From assembly GCA_000149225.2 (NCBI GenBank), contig CM000688.1:682001-746000 (forward strand): 64,000 bases of DNA, in the 5' to 3' direction. Positions within the stretch are counted from its first letter, which is position 1. Every line of letters starts with the position of its first letter. The notes under the pieces were generated by a model, which saw only the letters and a list, made by a program, of their open reading frames with translations, did not search any database and was not told the DNA's origin. Below, piece after piece: positions 1-9,263 of this stretch. A program made the translations under genes and the position numbers. The DNA is from Lachancea kluyveri NRRL Y-12651. Lineage: Eukaryota > Ascomycota > Saccharomycetes > Saccharomycetales > Saccharomycetaceae.

Positions 1-1054
1 AAATATCATGTTAAGGAGAACAAAGGTGGAACGTGCAGACGACTTGGGTTTACCGCCATGTATCGTTACAGTTAGAAAAGACTTCTTTAACGAAGAAGAA
101 AAAGATTTGTATCAGAGTTTGTACACGGACTCTAAAAGAAAGTACAATTCTTATGTGGAAGAGGGTGTCGTTTTAAACAATTATGCCAATATTTTTACAT
201 TAATTACAAGAATGAGACAACTGGCCGACCATCCAGATCTGGTACTTAAAAGGATGGATAATGGTAACAGTGCATCTGGGGTTATTGTATGCCAGTTGTG
301 TGATGATGAAGCCGAGGAACCTATCGAATCCAAGTGTCATCATAGGTTTTGTAGGTTGTGCATCAAAGAATACATTGAATCGTTCATGGATGCCTCTGAA
401 AAGTTATCTTGTCCTGTTTGCCACATCTCCTTGAGTATTGACTTAGCACAGCCCGCATTAGAGGTCGACGAAGATTTATTTAAAAAGCAAAGTATTGTTA
501 GCAGGTTGAATATGAAGGGTACATGGAGATCTTCCACCAAGATCGAAGCATTGGTTGAAGAGCTGTATAATCTGAGGAGTGACAGACGTACGATCAAGTC
601 TATCGTCTTTTCTCAGTTTACTAGCATGTTAGATCTAGTTGAATGGAGGTTGAAAAGAGCAGGCTTCCAAACAGTGAAACTACAAGGTAGTATGACCCCA
701 ACGCAACGTGATCAGACTATAAAATATTTCATGGAAAATATCCATTGCGAAGTGTTCCTAGTTAGTTTAAAGGCCGGTGGTGTCGCTCTAAACTTATGTG
801 AAGCCTCACAAGTTTTTATTTTAGACCCATGGTGGAACCCCAGTGTTGAATGGCAAAGTGGTGATAGAGTTCATAGAATCGGGCAGTATAGACCGGTCAA
901 GATCACTAGGTTCTGCATAGAAGACAGTATTGAATCTAGAATAATTGAGTTGCAAGAAAAAAAGGCAAACATGATACACGCTACCATCAGTCAAGACGTG
1001 GCCGCAATAAATAAATTGACTCCAGCGGACTTACAATTTTTATTCAACAATTAG
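1..1054 (+). CDS. RAD16: Rad16, SNF2-family ATPase/RING nucleotide-excision repair protein (3' part)
   Basis: This is the C-terminal 350 or so residues of Rad16; the 5' part lies outside the window and the frame is open from base 2. In yeast, Rad16 with Rad7 forms the GG-NER complex that recognises damage in untranscribed DNA and also acts in a Rad7-Elc1-Cul3 ubiquitin ligase. Visible in order: the end of the first helicase lobe ([17 protein letters not shown]), a C3HC4 RING finger inserted between the lobes (CQLC ... CHHRFCRLC ... CPVC, about bases 290-425), then the second helicase lobe with [27 protein letters not shown] and the motif VI region [11 protein letters not shown]. The C-terminus [12 protein letters not shown] is the same as I recall for S. 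cerevisiae Rad16. It is convergent with LYS2, with 162 bp between the two stop codons. Confidence 0.97.
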   Translation, partial: NIMLRRTKVERADDLGLPPCIVTVRKDFFNEEEKDLYQSLYTDSKRKYNSYVEEGVVLNNYANIFTLITRMRQLADHPDLVLKRMDNGNSASGVIVCQLCDDEAEEPIESKCHHRFCRLCIKEYIESFMDASEKLSCPVCHISLSIDLAQPALEVDEDLFKKQSIVSRLNMKGTWRSSTKIEALVEELYNLRSDRRTIKSIVFSQFTSMLDLVEWRLKRAGFQTVKLQGSMTPTQRDQTIKYFMENIHCEVFLVSLKAGGVALNLCEASQVFILDPWWNPSVEWQSGDRVHRIGQYRPVKITRFCIEDSIESRIIELQEKKANMIHATISQDVAAINKLTPADLQFLFNN

Positions 1055-1216
1055 TTTTCGGATTGGTTTGTTCTATGTTATGAGCGTGTTGTTTCATGGG
1101 TTGAATACATTAAAAGCAAAAAAAATAATTCGGACGAGTAACTGAGTGACTTCAACAAACAAGAAAAAATTATGATAGGCACATACAACAAACTAGTGTA
1201 CAAGTATATATTTATT

Positions 1217-4200
1217 CTAAGAAGCTGCTGAGCTGCCACGAGCACCTGCACCAGAAGAAACTAAATTGATCTGTTCTTCGCTCAAGGACACTTCTGGCAA
1301 AGCTAATTTGCCATTTTTGGGTGGAGCCGGTAGGAAACCAACTGCATTCAAAAATGAAATGTAGATACCGATTTGTTCTGGAGTAGCACCCTTACCAGCA
1401 GATGCATCGGTGCCTGTCCATTCGGTGTCCTTCTTTAAAGATTCCACTGCGTTTCTGTCATCCAATTCGGGAGCACGTGTGTTTTCTGGCAAATTATCCA
1501 AAACCATGTGTAACAATGGATATAAAGCGTTATCTTCGCCTTTTTCAATTACGGAAACCTCCAAGGATTTTTTCCATAATTCATAATCTTCAACTTCAAC
1601 ATTGTACCCGTACTGTTTCAAAGTGTACAGATAATCCTTGAACAACATACGTGGGTGGCCAGTTACATGGGCTACAGTTAGCTGATCTTCTTTTGGTGGG
1701 TTAAAAGCAGTGGCGGTAACAACGCGTGCGACATGGTCAACAGGAACCATATTCACGGTGTTTCTGACATCCGGAATCTTACCTAATTGGACAACACCTT
1801 TCAAGAATCTTAATAAGAAGTCGTCGGTGTTTGAGGAACCATTCTTGGAAGCGCCGGTAACGTAGCCAGGTCTAACAATACAACCACGCAGACCACGCTT
1901 GCCGGCTTGTCTAATAATGTATTCTGCAGCCCATTTAGATTGACCGTATCCACCACCCAAACCGGTAGCGGCACCCATCAAATCATCAGCTTCTAAAATA
2001 CCACTTTTACCCTCAGAAGTCAACTCATCAGACATTGAGAAGTAATGTTCGGTATCGATAGTGGAAGTGGAAGAAACAAACGTGAAATACTTGGCTTTAC
2101 TACCAGATGCAGCTAAATTCATAACATTGATGGTGGATACTACGTTGGCATCCCTCAATTTTGCATACGGATATACCCAATGGACTAGCGCACCATTATG
2201 GATAATAACGTCTATTTGATTTGCCAAATTTTCCCAAGTAACAGAATCCAATCCGAATTGCGGTTTAGACAAGTCACCTAAAACAACTTCTATGCGGTTT
2301 TCAAAAGTAGGAGACCAAGTGCCATAAGTAACACCAGCCTTAATCAATCTCTGCATACCAGAAGCTTGATCCTTAGCACGTACGTGAGCATAAACCTTAA
2401 TGTTATAAGGAGAGGTTGGGCGATTCAGTAGATCCGCTAAGATATAAGAGCCTAAGAACCCTGTGACACCGGTAACAAACACGTTGATGGATGAGGGGGA
2501 AGACACATTCGAAGGTTGAGCGAATGCCCCACGAGATGGGTAAGAGTTTGGTAACATAGAGTCTACCAATTCCTTGGCATCTTTAGCGTAGTTAGCAGTC
2601 GAGCCATTATCCTGTTGAGCAGTAGAGATCGAAGACTCTCTGACTCTGGTAACTTCACCAGCAAACAATTTGATTGTTGGGAACTTGAAGATAGTGCCCA
2701 AGGGTAAGTCAACATTCAGTCTCTTTCTTAGTGCAAAGATCATTTTAGTAGCCAAAATGGAATGGCCACCTAAGTCAAAAAAGGAATCATCTGGTGAAAT
2801 AGAAGCCGGTCTGGTTGGTAAAACCTCCAACCACAAATCACGGACCTCGCGTTCAGTTTCGCTAAATTCAGAGTCGTCGACATCTAGAGTGGTATTTTCG
2901 GCAACCAAATTTAGTTGTTTGGTAGTTGGAAACTGCAGTTTAGGTTTATCCACTTTACCATTAGGATTTAGAGGCAATTTTTCAACGACAACGATGATGG
3001 ATGGGATAGCATAGCTTGCTAGTCTCTTTTTCAAAAACTCCTTGATATTCTTAGCCAACAAGTGGTAGCCAAGCAAGCCACGAACTATAGGGTCCTGAGA
3101 AACAGATTGAGGCACTTCAGATTGGAAAGGAGCCAATTCCTTGGACTTGTCAAACCTTGGAACCATGAAAGTTATTAAGGTTGGCTCATTGTCACTATTC
3201 TTACGCACCAGGGTAATATTCTCACGGACAAGTGGATGTTGAGAAATGTGAGTATCGATTTCGCCTAATTCGATTCTGAAGCCACGGATTTTAACTTGGT
3301 CATCGGCACGACCGCAGCATTCACAGTTTCCGTCTGGTAGATAACGACCTAAATCACCAGTTCTGTATAACCTATCTCTTGGCCCAAACCAAAACTCCCT
3401 CCATGGCTCACCATTATCCTTATCCAAAGACTTCCAGTGATCATCTTCAACAAACCAGTTTGTAACAAACTTTTCTTTATTCAAATCTGGCAAGCCACGA
3501 TAACCTTCTGCTAAACCACCGGCGCGAACATAGATTTCACCAATTTCACCAACACCACAAATTTGAGTACGGTCGTTTCTATTAACAACCAATAGTTGAA
3601 CATTGAACATACCTTTACCTGCAGGCATAACATCTTTCAGCTTTTGTAAGAAGAATGGATCCTGCGACCTGGATTTAACCTCGAAAAAAGAAACAGCACG
3701 CTGAGTTTCAGTAGTACCATACATGTTCACAATGCAACAATTTTCAGCTAAAGTCTGAAGTCTCAAACAGTCTCTTTTGGTCAAAATATCACCGACAAAA
3801 AATGCGTGGTGTAATGCAGGGAATGGGGTAGTAGCTTGGGCAGCTAACAACTGACCCATCGCTGGAGTCAAATGTGTTACTGTGGCACCATATTTGTTCA
3901 TCCAGGTTGCCAGTTGGCCGGGAGTACCAATGTCGTCTTGAGTTGGAACCAGCAATTGTGCACCTAAAAACAATGGAGTAAACATATCTCTTTGGATGGG
4001 ATCATGAGCAATACCACTCAACATGGTGAACTTGTCATTCTCTGATAAGTTGAATTGCTTTGACATCCAGTTGAAATAGTAAGCAAGCGAAAAGTGTCTA
4101 CCCAAAACACCCTTTGGAATACCTTCAGAACCAGAGGTGAAAGATAATGTTGGATTACTGTCTGGGCCAACTATAACTCCGGTACGGGTATCACATAGAT

Positions 4201-5392
4201 TTGTATAAGCTGATAAGCAATCCTCGTTTGAAGATGAAAACTTGCCGCCAAGAATAGATCCGTCATCCTGAATAGCGATAGATGGGATGCGAGTAACAAC
4301 GTCTAGCTCTTTGGTGATATAATCTTCCACCAGTTGGTCTAATTGGCCTGCAGACTTGATAACAATCAAACCTCTTGGCTTGGCAACACCCAAGTAGACC
4401 GTTTGTCTTGCTGGAGGGTAGGCAGGATCGATAACGGAGAAGGTAGCGCCTGCCTTCAAAACACCCATAACACACACCATTAGATCGACACCACGGGACG
4501 AATAGATCATTACAACATCACCCTTCTTGATACCAGTTTTGATTAAGTAATGTGCAACCACATTGGATGCCCTATTGATGTCTTGGTAGCTGAAAACACG
4601 AGATTCGGCGGAATCGTTTGCTGGGGTTTCAACAACACAGGTTCTTTCGGGAAACTTCTCGGCGTTGTCTTGAAAAATGTCATGGATACAGCCGACAAAA
4701 TCACACCAGCCCAAGTTTTTGGTTGGGTCAGGTAGGTTAGATGAGCTGGATGGTGTCACCAAAGAGACATTAGTGATACACAGGGAATCGTCCTTTAACA
4801 CCTGGGAAAGAAATTCGGTGAACTGGTCAGCTAAAATAGAGATTCTCTCTTGAGAATACAAAAGACTGTTGTAAATGATTTGCAAAGTGGAGCTGTTCTT
4901 GTGCAAATTTAGGACACAATCGAACAAGTTGTGTTCAAATTTTGATAAAGAAAAGTCATCCTCAGAAGTGAAGCCTAAGCGTAACAGCTGTGGAAAAAGC
5001 TCCAGATCTTGAGCAGACTTGAAGTGTTGGGATAGTTCGTCAAAATCGACTGATTGAAAGTCGCTGATGGCATTCAATTCAGCGGCCACGGCGCTGTACA
5101 ATTCAGCGAATGTCCAAGTGGGTTGAATGGTAAACCTTATGGCCTTGTCACCTATGACGTACAGTACGATATCATCATCCCCTGTCAATCTATAAAGCAA
5201 AGAGCACCAGACACTTAGTGCGACAGTGTAAGGATCTTTCCCGTGAGGCAGTTCTAGTTGAGGGACGTGAACAGCGTAAACGGATTGTTTGATGAGGGGC
5301 TCTTGCTGAGGGCGCAAGTAGTCATGTGGAATTACACTAAGAGTTGGGTTATCCAACTTTTCAGCCCATTGCTGGAGAGCAGTTGTAGACAT
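1217..5392 (-). CDS. LYS2: Lys2, alpha-aminoadipate reductase
   Basis: Large cytosolic enzyme of the fungal alpha-aminoadipate lysine pathway. It adenylates alpha-aminoadipate, loads it on a carrier domain and reduces it with NADPH to the semialdehyde. The 1391 residues match the S. cerevisiae length (1392). Domain order: N-terminal condensation-like region, adenylation domain with the core motif LSFTSGSEGIPKGVLGRH, peptidyl-carrier domain with FFDLGGHSILATKM (phosphopantetheine serine at residue 878), and a short-chain reductase domain with the nucleotide-binding GVTGFLG starting at residue 975 and the catalytic-type YGQSKW. Activity needs the phosphopantetheinyl transferase Lys5, which is not in the window. 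The promoter side has a Gcn4 site and a Lys14-like site. Intact, no frame break seen. Confidence 0.98.
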   Translation of the reverse strand: MSTTALQQWAEKLDNPTLSVIPHDYLRPQQEPLIKQSVYAVHVPQLELPHGKDPYTVALSVWCSLLYRLTGDDDIVLYVIGDKAIRFTIQPTWTFAELYSAVAAELNAISDFQSVDFDELSQHFKSAQDLELFPQLLRLGFTSEDDFSLSKFEHNLFDCVLNLHKNSSTLQIIYNSLLYSQERISILADQFTEFLSQVLKDDSLCITNVSLVTPSSSSNLPDPTKNLGWCDFVGCIHDIFQDNAEKFPERTCVVETPANDSAESRVFSYQDINRASNVVAHYLIKTGIKKGDVVMIYSSRGVDLMVCVMGVLKAGATFSVIDPAYPPARQTVYLGVAKPRGLIVIKSAGQLDQLVEDYITKELDVVTRIPSIAIQDDGSILGGKFSSSNEDCLSAYTNLCDTRTGVIVGPDSNPTLSFTSGSEGIPKGVLGRHFSLAYYFNWMSKQFNLSENDKFTMLSGIAHDPIQRDMFTPLFLGAQLLVPTQDDIGTPGQLATWMNKYGATVTHLTPAMGQLLAAQATTPFPALHHAFFVGDILTKRDCLRLQTLAENCCIVNMYGTTETQRAVSFFEVKSRSQDPFFLQKLKDVMPAGKGMFNVQLLVVNRNDRTQICGVGEIGEIYVRAGGLAEGYRGLPDLNKEKFVTNWFVEDDHWKSLDKDNGEPWREFWFGPRDRLYRTGDLGRYLPDGNCECCGRADDQVKIRGFRIELGEIDTHISQHPLVRENITLVRKNSDNEPTLITFMVPRFDKSKELAPFQSEVPQSVSQDPIVRGLLGYHLLAKNIKEFLKKRLASYAIPSIIVVVEKLPLNPNGKVDKPKLQFPTTKQLNLVAENTTLDVDDSEFSETEREVRDLWLEVLPTRPASISPDDSFFDLGGHSILATKMIFALRKRLNVDLPLGTIFKFPTIKLFAGEVTRVRESSISTAQQDNGSTANYAKDAKELVDSMLPNSYPSRGAFAQPSNVSSPSSINVFVTGVTGFLGSYILADLLNRPTSPYNIKVYAHVRAKDQASGMQRLIKAGVTYGTWSPTFENRIEVVLGDLSKPQFGLDSVTWENLANQIDVIIHNGALVHWVYPYAKLRDANVVSTINVMNLAASGSKAKYFTFVSSTSTIDTEHYFSMSDELTSEGKSGILEADDLMGAATGLGGGYGQSKWAAEYIIRQAGKRGLRGCIVRPGYVTGASKNGSSNTDDFLLRFLKGVVQLGKIPDVRNTVNMVPVDHVARVVTATAFNPPKEDQLTVAHVTGHPRMLFKDYLYTLKQYGYNVEVEDYELWKKSLEVSVIEKGEDNALYPLLHMVLDNLPENTRAPELDDRNAVESLKKDTEWTGTDASAGKGATPEQIGIYISFLNAVGFLPAPPKNGKLALPEVSLSEEQINLVSSGAGARGSSAAS

Positions 5393-5461
5393 TGTAGCTA
5401 TGCTAGTTTCGTTTTGATCTTAGGTATCCTTTTACAATAGACACAGCAGAGAGAGCACTAC

Positions 5462-5467
5462 TATATA
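5462..5467 (-). promoter_or_regulatory. TATA box candidate of LYS2
   Basis: TATATA lies 70 bp upstream of the LYS2 start codon and between that codon and the activator sites. Position and sequence fit a yeast TATA box; function is inferred. Confidence 0.45.
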
Positions 5468-5497
5468 CTCATTTTTTTTCTTCTTTCACCAACTTCT

Positions 5498-5512
5498 AAT
5501 TCCTGTGGAATT
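5498..5512 (-). promoter_or_regulatory. Lys14-like inverted site upstream of LYS2
   Basis: A near-palindrome AATTCC-TGT-GGAATT contains TCCTGTGGA, which differs at one base from the published Lys14 consensus TCCRNYGGA. It lies about 106-120 bp upstream of the LYS2 start. Lys14 activates LYS genes when the pathway intermediate alpha-aminoadipate semialdehyde accumulates, so this position is where such a site would be expected. The assignment is inference from sequence and location. Confidence 0.45.
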
Positions 5513-5533
5513 ATTCATCTTTGAATGCAGTAG

Positions 5534-5540
5534 TGAGTCA
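5534..5540 (-). promoter_or_regulatory. Gcn4 binding site upstream of LYS2
   Basis: Perfect TGAGTCA core (Gcn4/AP-1 type, palindromic) 142-148 bp upstream of the LYS2 ATG. General amino-acid control of LYS genes by Gcn4 is well known in yeast. Confidence 0.6.
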
Positions 5541-6481
5541 GTTACGGCCCGTGGTGCACGGATCCTAGTGATCATACGTGTAGTGTGAGCTGCTGTGTTA
5601 TTCGTGTAAGATGAGGTATGTTTCTAGGCGAGAATTTGGTAATAACTTGTATGGAAAAAAGTATCAGAAATTTAGGTACTCTTGAAGTGGCTATATCGAA
5701 AATCGAGAGGACCAGTTTGTTCCTCTTAACTGCATGCTACTTGTCTAGCAGAAAGTTCTTACTTGAGAATACACGAGGGATATGAGCGAGTAGTCAACGG
5801 CTCTGACAGTAGACATATTTTTAATGCTCTCGATACGTTCAGTTAAGTGTTTGTAGCTTTCATGTGACACCACCCAGTACGAAAGGTTCGGTTCTCTGGG
5901 TTTTTTTTCAATATAATTCCATGGAAGGTTGTATGGAGTCTTGGCATAAGTGATGCTTGGTTCCGTTGGTGACGATTGGAACTGTGATTATATACGACGT
6001 TCAATCTATACACCTGTAGACCAGAAATTGGTGCTGTTCGTGTAACTGGCACAGAAAGTAATTTGAAATTATGTAAAAAGATGCTTAGAGTCAGTACGAC
6101 TGGTCCTTTTGTGATTTTGCCTTTCAGATGGGTCGACTTCCTTTTTTTGCAACTTTAGTTGACTACGTGATGAGGTGGGGAAAGGCAGCTAGCTATTCCG
6201 AAAACATATTAGCGTTATTACTGTAAAAAATAATGGTGCTGGTAGATGCACACACTTCGGTTCTATAGATCTATACTATGTGTAGATATGTCCTTTGTAA
6301 TTTTATGTTACATCGCCGATTTATGGTTACTCGTATCTAGCTATTTCACTTTTTTATTGTTACCCTGACATATTCTCCTCTTACTCTGTTCATACAGATG
6401 ATAATCAAAAGAACGTTTACAAGAGCACTCATTATTAAAGGCTAAAGCTTGATACGATACAAAATAACCTCGTCAACATCA

Positions 6482-8212
6482 ATGTCCCAAAGAAAGTTAC
6501 AGCAGGAGATTGATAAATTATTGAAAAAGGTTAAAGAAGGTCTCTTTGAATTTGAGTCGATTTATGACAAATTTCAAGCAACAGACTCCTCAAACACTTC
6601 CTACAGGGAGAAACTAGAAGCCGACTTAAAAAGGGAAATCAAGAAGTTGCAGAAACATAGAGAACAGATAAAGACATGGTTGAGTAAAGAGGACGTTAAA
6701 GATAAACAGCATGTTTTGATGGAAAACAGAAGGTTGATTGAGAATGGTATGGAACGGTTCAAGTCGGTCGAAAAGCTTATGAAAACCAAACAGTTTTCAA
6801 CGGAGGCCCTGACTAATCCAGATATGATCAAGGATCCCAGGGAACTTAGTAAAAGGGATCAGTTCCTTTTCGTTCAAGAGTGCTTAGAAGAATTGCAAAA
6901 GCAGTCGGAATCCTATGAAGCCCAAGACGATGATAAAAAAGTCGAAAGGCATTTGTTCCACATTGCTAATTTGGAAAATGTGTTGAAACTTTTGCAAAAC
7001 AATGAGCTAGAACCTGAGAAGGTTGAAGAATTCAAGGAAGACATTATATATTATGTGGAAAACAACGATGACCCCGACTTTGTCGAGTACGATACTATCT
7101 ACGAAGATATGGGCTGTGAAATCGATCCGAATGATTCCAGTAAGGAGCATCAGCAGCGTGGGGAGCAGCAACAGCAAATAGAAGACTTGCAGCAGCAACA
7201 GCAAGAACAAGACCAGGACCAGACGAAAGAAACGGGACAGGAACAGCAGCAACAGCGCGAGGAACAGCAGCAACGAGAAGATTTGCAACAGCAGCAGGAC
7301 CAACAGGACCAACAGCAACAGCAACAGCAACAGCTCTCTCCTGTTAAACCCTCTCGGGTCAGTAGGTCTACGGGTTCCCCAAAAAAGAAATCTTCTCCTG
7401 GTTCTTCTACCATCGTGACGAAGACCAAATCCTTTACCACATTGGCAAATAACCCATCTGTCTCTACTCCTACTACACCAGTTACCACAGTACAAGGCAA
7501 GTCCACCAAAAAAGAAACTACACCTCAACCTTTGGTGGATATACAGCCACCAAAGGATTTAACAAGAGAAATCGAAGAGGTTCTACGCCGGGATTTAACG
7601 AGCAACGTCGCATTCCAGAACGAGTTGTTCAAAGATGAGTTACCACATTGGCTGGAATCGAAGAAGCCATTACTGCAGCCTTATGAGGTCATGCCAAGCA
7701 CAATGGTTTCGCAGTTAGAATCATCTTTGTTAAATTGCCCTGATTCTCTCGATGCAGATACTCCACACCTGTATCAGCATCCGCTATCCTTACCTCATCC
7801 TACCTCCATCTTTTTCCCTAACGAACCGATTAGATTTGTTTCTGTTGATGATCCTAAGCCACCGCTAGAAAATAACAGAGGACATTTGGATATTTATTCT
7901 AAAACCTCCATGGCTAAGATAACATCTAAATTTGATTTAGATACGTTGTTTTTCATTTTCTATCATTATCAAGGAACCTACGAACAATTCCTTGCTGCCA
8001 GAGAACTGTCACAAAACCGTAACTGGCAATTCAATAAGTTGAACCACTGTTGGTTTTATAAAGAGGTTGAAAAACTACCACCGGGGGTTGTATCTTCGGA
8101 AAACAAACAGGAAGAAATATCTTGGCGGTACTTTGATTACCAGAAAAGCTGGTTAGCAAGGCGTTGTGGTTCGGATTTTGTTTATCGTGAAGAGGAGTTC
8201 GAGAAAATATGA
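6482..8212 (+). CDS. NOT5: Not5, CCR4-NOT complex subunit
   Basis: Subunit of the CCR4-NOT complex, which acts in mRNA deadenylation, co-translational quality control and transcription. The start is placed at MSQRKLQQEIDKLL because that is how Not5 begins; an in-frame ATG 11 codons upstream is less likely. The N-terminal coiled coil (about residues 1-215) is strongly conserved, including LKREIKKLQKHREQIKTWL. It is followed by a glutamine/glutamate-rich linker (about 220-290), a Ser/Thr/Pro-rich region, then the C-terminal NOT box with LESSLLNCPDSLDADTP, LPHPTSIFFPNEPIRF and KFDLDTLFFIFYHYQGTYEQ. Length is 576 residues against 560 in S. cerevisiae. The long Q-rich tract is not in the S. cerevisiae protein as I recall it. 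Convergent with LTP1. Confidence 0.96.
   Translation: MSQRKLQQEIDKLLKKVKEGLFEFESIYDKFQATDSSNTSYREKLEADLKREIKKLQKHREQIKTWLSKEDVKDKQHVLMENRRLIENGMERFKSVEKLMKTKQFSTEALTNPDMIKDPRELSKRDQFLFVQECLEELQKQSESYEAQDDDKKVERHLFHIANLENVLKLLQNNELEPEKVEEFKEDIIYYVENNDDPDFVEYDTIYEDMGCEIDPNDSSKEHQQRGEQQQQIEDLQQQQQEQDQDQTKETGQEQQQQREEQQQREDLQQQQDQQDQQQQQQQQLSPVKPSRVSRSTGSPKKKSSPGSSTIVTKTKSFTTLANNPSVSTPTTPVTTVQGKSTKKETTPQPLVDIQPPKDLTREIEEVLRRDLTSNVAFQNELFKDELPHWLESKKPLLQPYEVMPSTMVSQLESSLLNCPDSLDADTPHLYQHPLSLPHPTSIFFPNEPIRFVSVDDPKPPLENNRGHLDIYSKTSMAKITSKFDLDTLFFIFYHYQGTYEQFLAARELSQNRNWQFNKLNHCWFYKEVEKLPPGVVSSENKQEEISWRYFDYQKSWLARRCGSDFVYREEEFEKI
7150..7332 (+). repeat. CAG/CAA-rich polyglutamine tract in NOT5
   Basis: A stretch of roughly 180 bp of imperfect CAG, CAA and GAA codons encoding glutamine runs broken by Glu, Asp and Arg. 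The mixed codons make it more stable than a pure CAG microsatellite. Its reverse strand gives artificial Leu- or Cys-rich open frames. Confidence 0.85.
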
Positions 8213-8425
8213 GCTCTTACTTTGTGATCCTCTTTTCCTGTTCCTTGTGCAATTGGAAAATGGAGCAACGAATGAAAAACTCTCTGTGTTTTATTTGTAA
8301 ATACCGTCTTTTATTTTGTAACATACATAAGTAAGCATTTGCCATGATATATGGCTATTTGTAAAATACTTGTTTCAGCCTGTTTATTTTTTTATCATTA
8401 TATGTTCTGTGTATCTAATCTACTT

Positions 8426-8914
8426 CTATTGGTCGACTGGCGATAGTTCTTTCTTTAAAAATTCTTCGCTGAAATAGCTAACTTGTCTAAAGTTGTATTC
8501 AAAACCTTCGTCGCCACCATAATAAGGGTCATCAACAATCTCTTTGAATTTGTTGCCAGTATTCCAATGGCCAAATAGATAGATCTTGGCCTTTGAGTCG
8601 GCTGGTTTCAGTCTCTTCAAGTTGCGCAGATTCATTTCATCCATACAGATCACATAGTCAAATTCATTGAAGTGACGTGCCCTGATCTGTTGAGCACGGT
8701 GGTTCACTGGAACACCATGTTTACGACACGTGGCAGAAGAGCGGGGGTCTGGTGATTCACCAACGTGCCAGCCACCAGTCCCAAAAGAGTCTATCTTTGA
8801 AAAGCGATCAGTCACCTTGTTATGTTCGACAACTTGTTTGAATACAGCTTCGGCCATTGGTGACCTACAAATGTTACCTAGACAAACGAATGCAACAGAT
8901 AATTTTTCAGACAT
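8426..8914 (-). CDS. LTP1: Ltp1, low-molecular-weight protein tyrosine phosphatase
   Basis: Small cytosolic acid phosphatase of the LMW-PTP family. The 162 residues match the usual length (about 160). The P-loop CLGNICRS (Cys11 nucleophile, Arg17) is complete and lies directly after the N-terminal strand, as in all family members. The second conserved block DSFGTGGWHVGESPDPRS and the general-acid loop VDDPYYGGDEGFEYN are also present. The physiological substrate in yeast is unknown. Convergent with NOT5 and upstream of TKL1 on the same strand. Confidence 0.96.
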   Translation of the reverse strand: MSEKLSVAFVCLGNICRSPMAEAVFKQVVEHNKVTDRFSKIDSFGTGGWHVGESPDPRSSATCRKHGVPVNHRAQQIRARHFNEFDYVICMDEMNLRNLKRLKPADSKAKIYLFGHWNTGNKFKEIVDDPYYGGDEGFEYNFRQVSYFSEEFLKKELSPVDQ

Positions 8915-9263
8915 CTTGGATCCCGTGTTCTGAATTGTTTGTTGTTCTTGACGTTCATGGTGCCTTGGCCTTTACTTTTTTTTTTTTTTTTTTCTCATTC
9001 CCCATTTTCAGTAGACTCAGCTCTCATGCTGTGAGCAAAATATAGTTTTCACCAATCGACTAGAAAGCCCATCGAACGATAAAATAGTAGGCTCGTTATT
9101 GCGTGGTACACATTTCGAGGGTGTGTGCAACGTATAAGCTAAGAATGGCATTTGAAGAATCCAAAAGCTTTTCCTTGTGATTCAAAGAATCTGCATAGCA
9201 AAAATAGAAAAGAGAAAAAATAACAATATAAGAATCTATAGAAAGTTCAACTCTCTAAACTGC
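8915..9263. other. Intergenic TKL1-LTP1, LTP1 promoter
   Basis: Spacer of 349 bp between the 3' end of TKL1 and the start of LTP1. It contains a run of about 17 T near 8977-8993, 65-80 bp upstream of LTP1, of the poly(dA:dT) type that keeps yeast promoters free of nucleosomes. Nothing else was recognised. Confidence 0.5.

Larger units (their letters stand above)
5393..6481. other. Divergent intergenic region LYS2-NOT5
   Basis: About 1.09 kb between the two divergent start codons. The LYS2 side holds the TATA, Lys14-like and Gcn4 sites listed separately. The middle contains only short ORFs (longest 69 codons) that I consider chance. No tRNA, repeat element or other gene was seen. Confidence 0.6.

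Noticed and set aside
6190-6215. CCGAAAAC-like piece as a possible point-centromere CDEIII
   Set aside because: No TGTTT half on the other side, no CDEI at the right distance and no strongly AT-rich CDEII.
7007-7528. Leu-rich and Cys-rich ORFs opposite NOT5
   Set aside because: They are the reverse-strand reading of the CAG/CAA glutamine tract.
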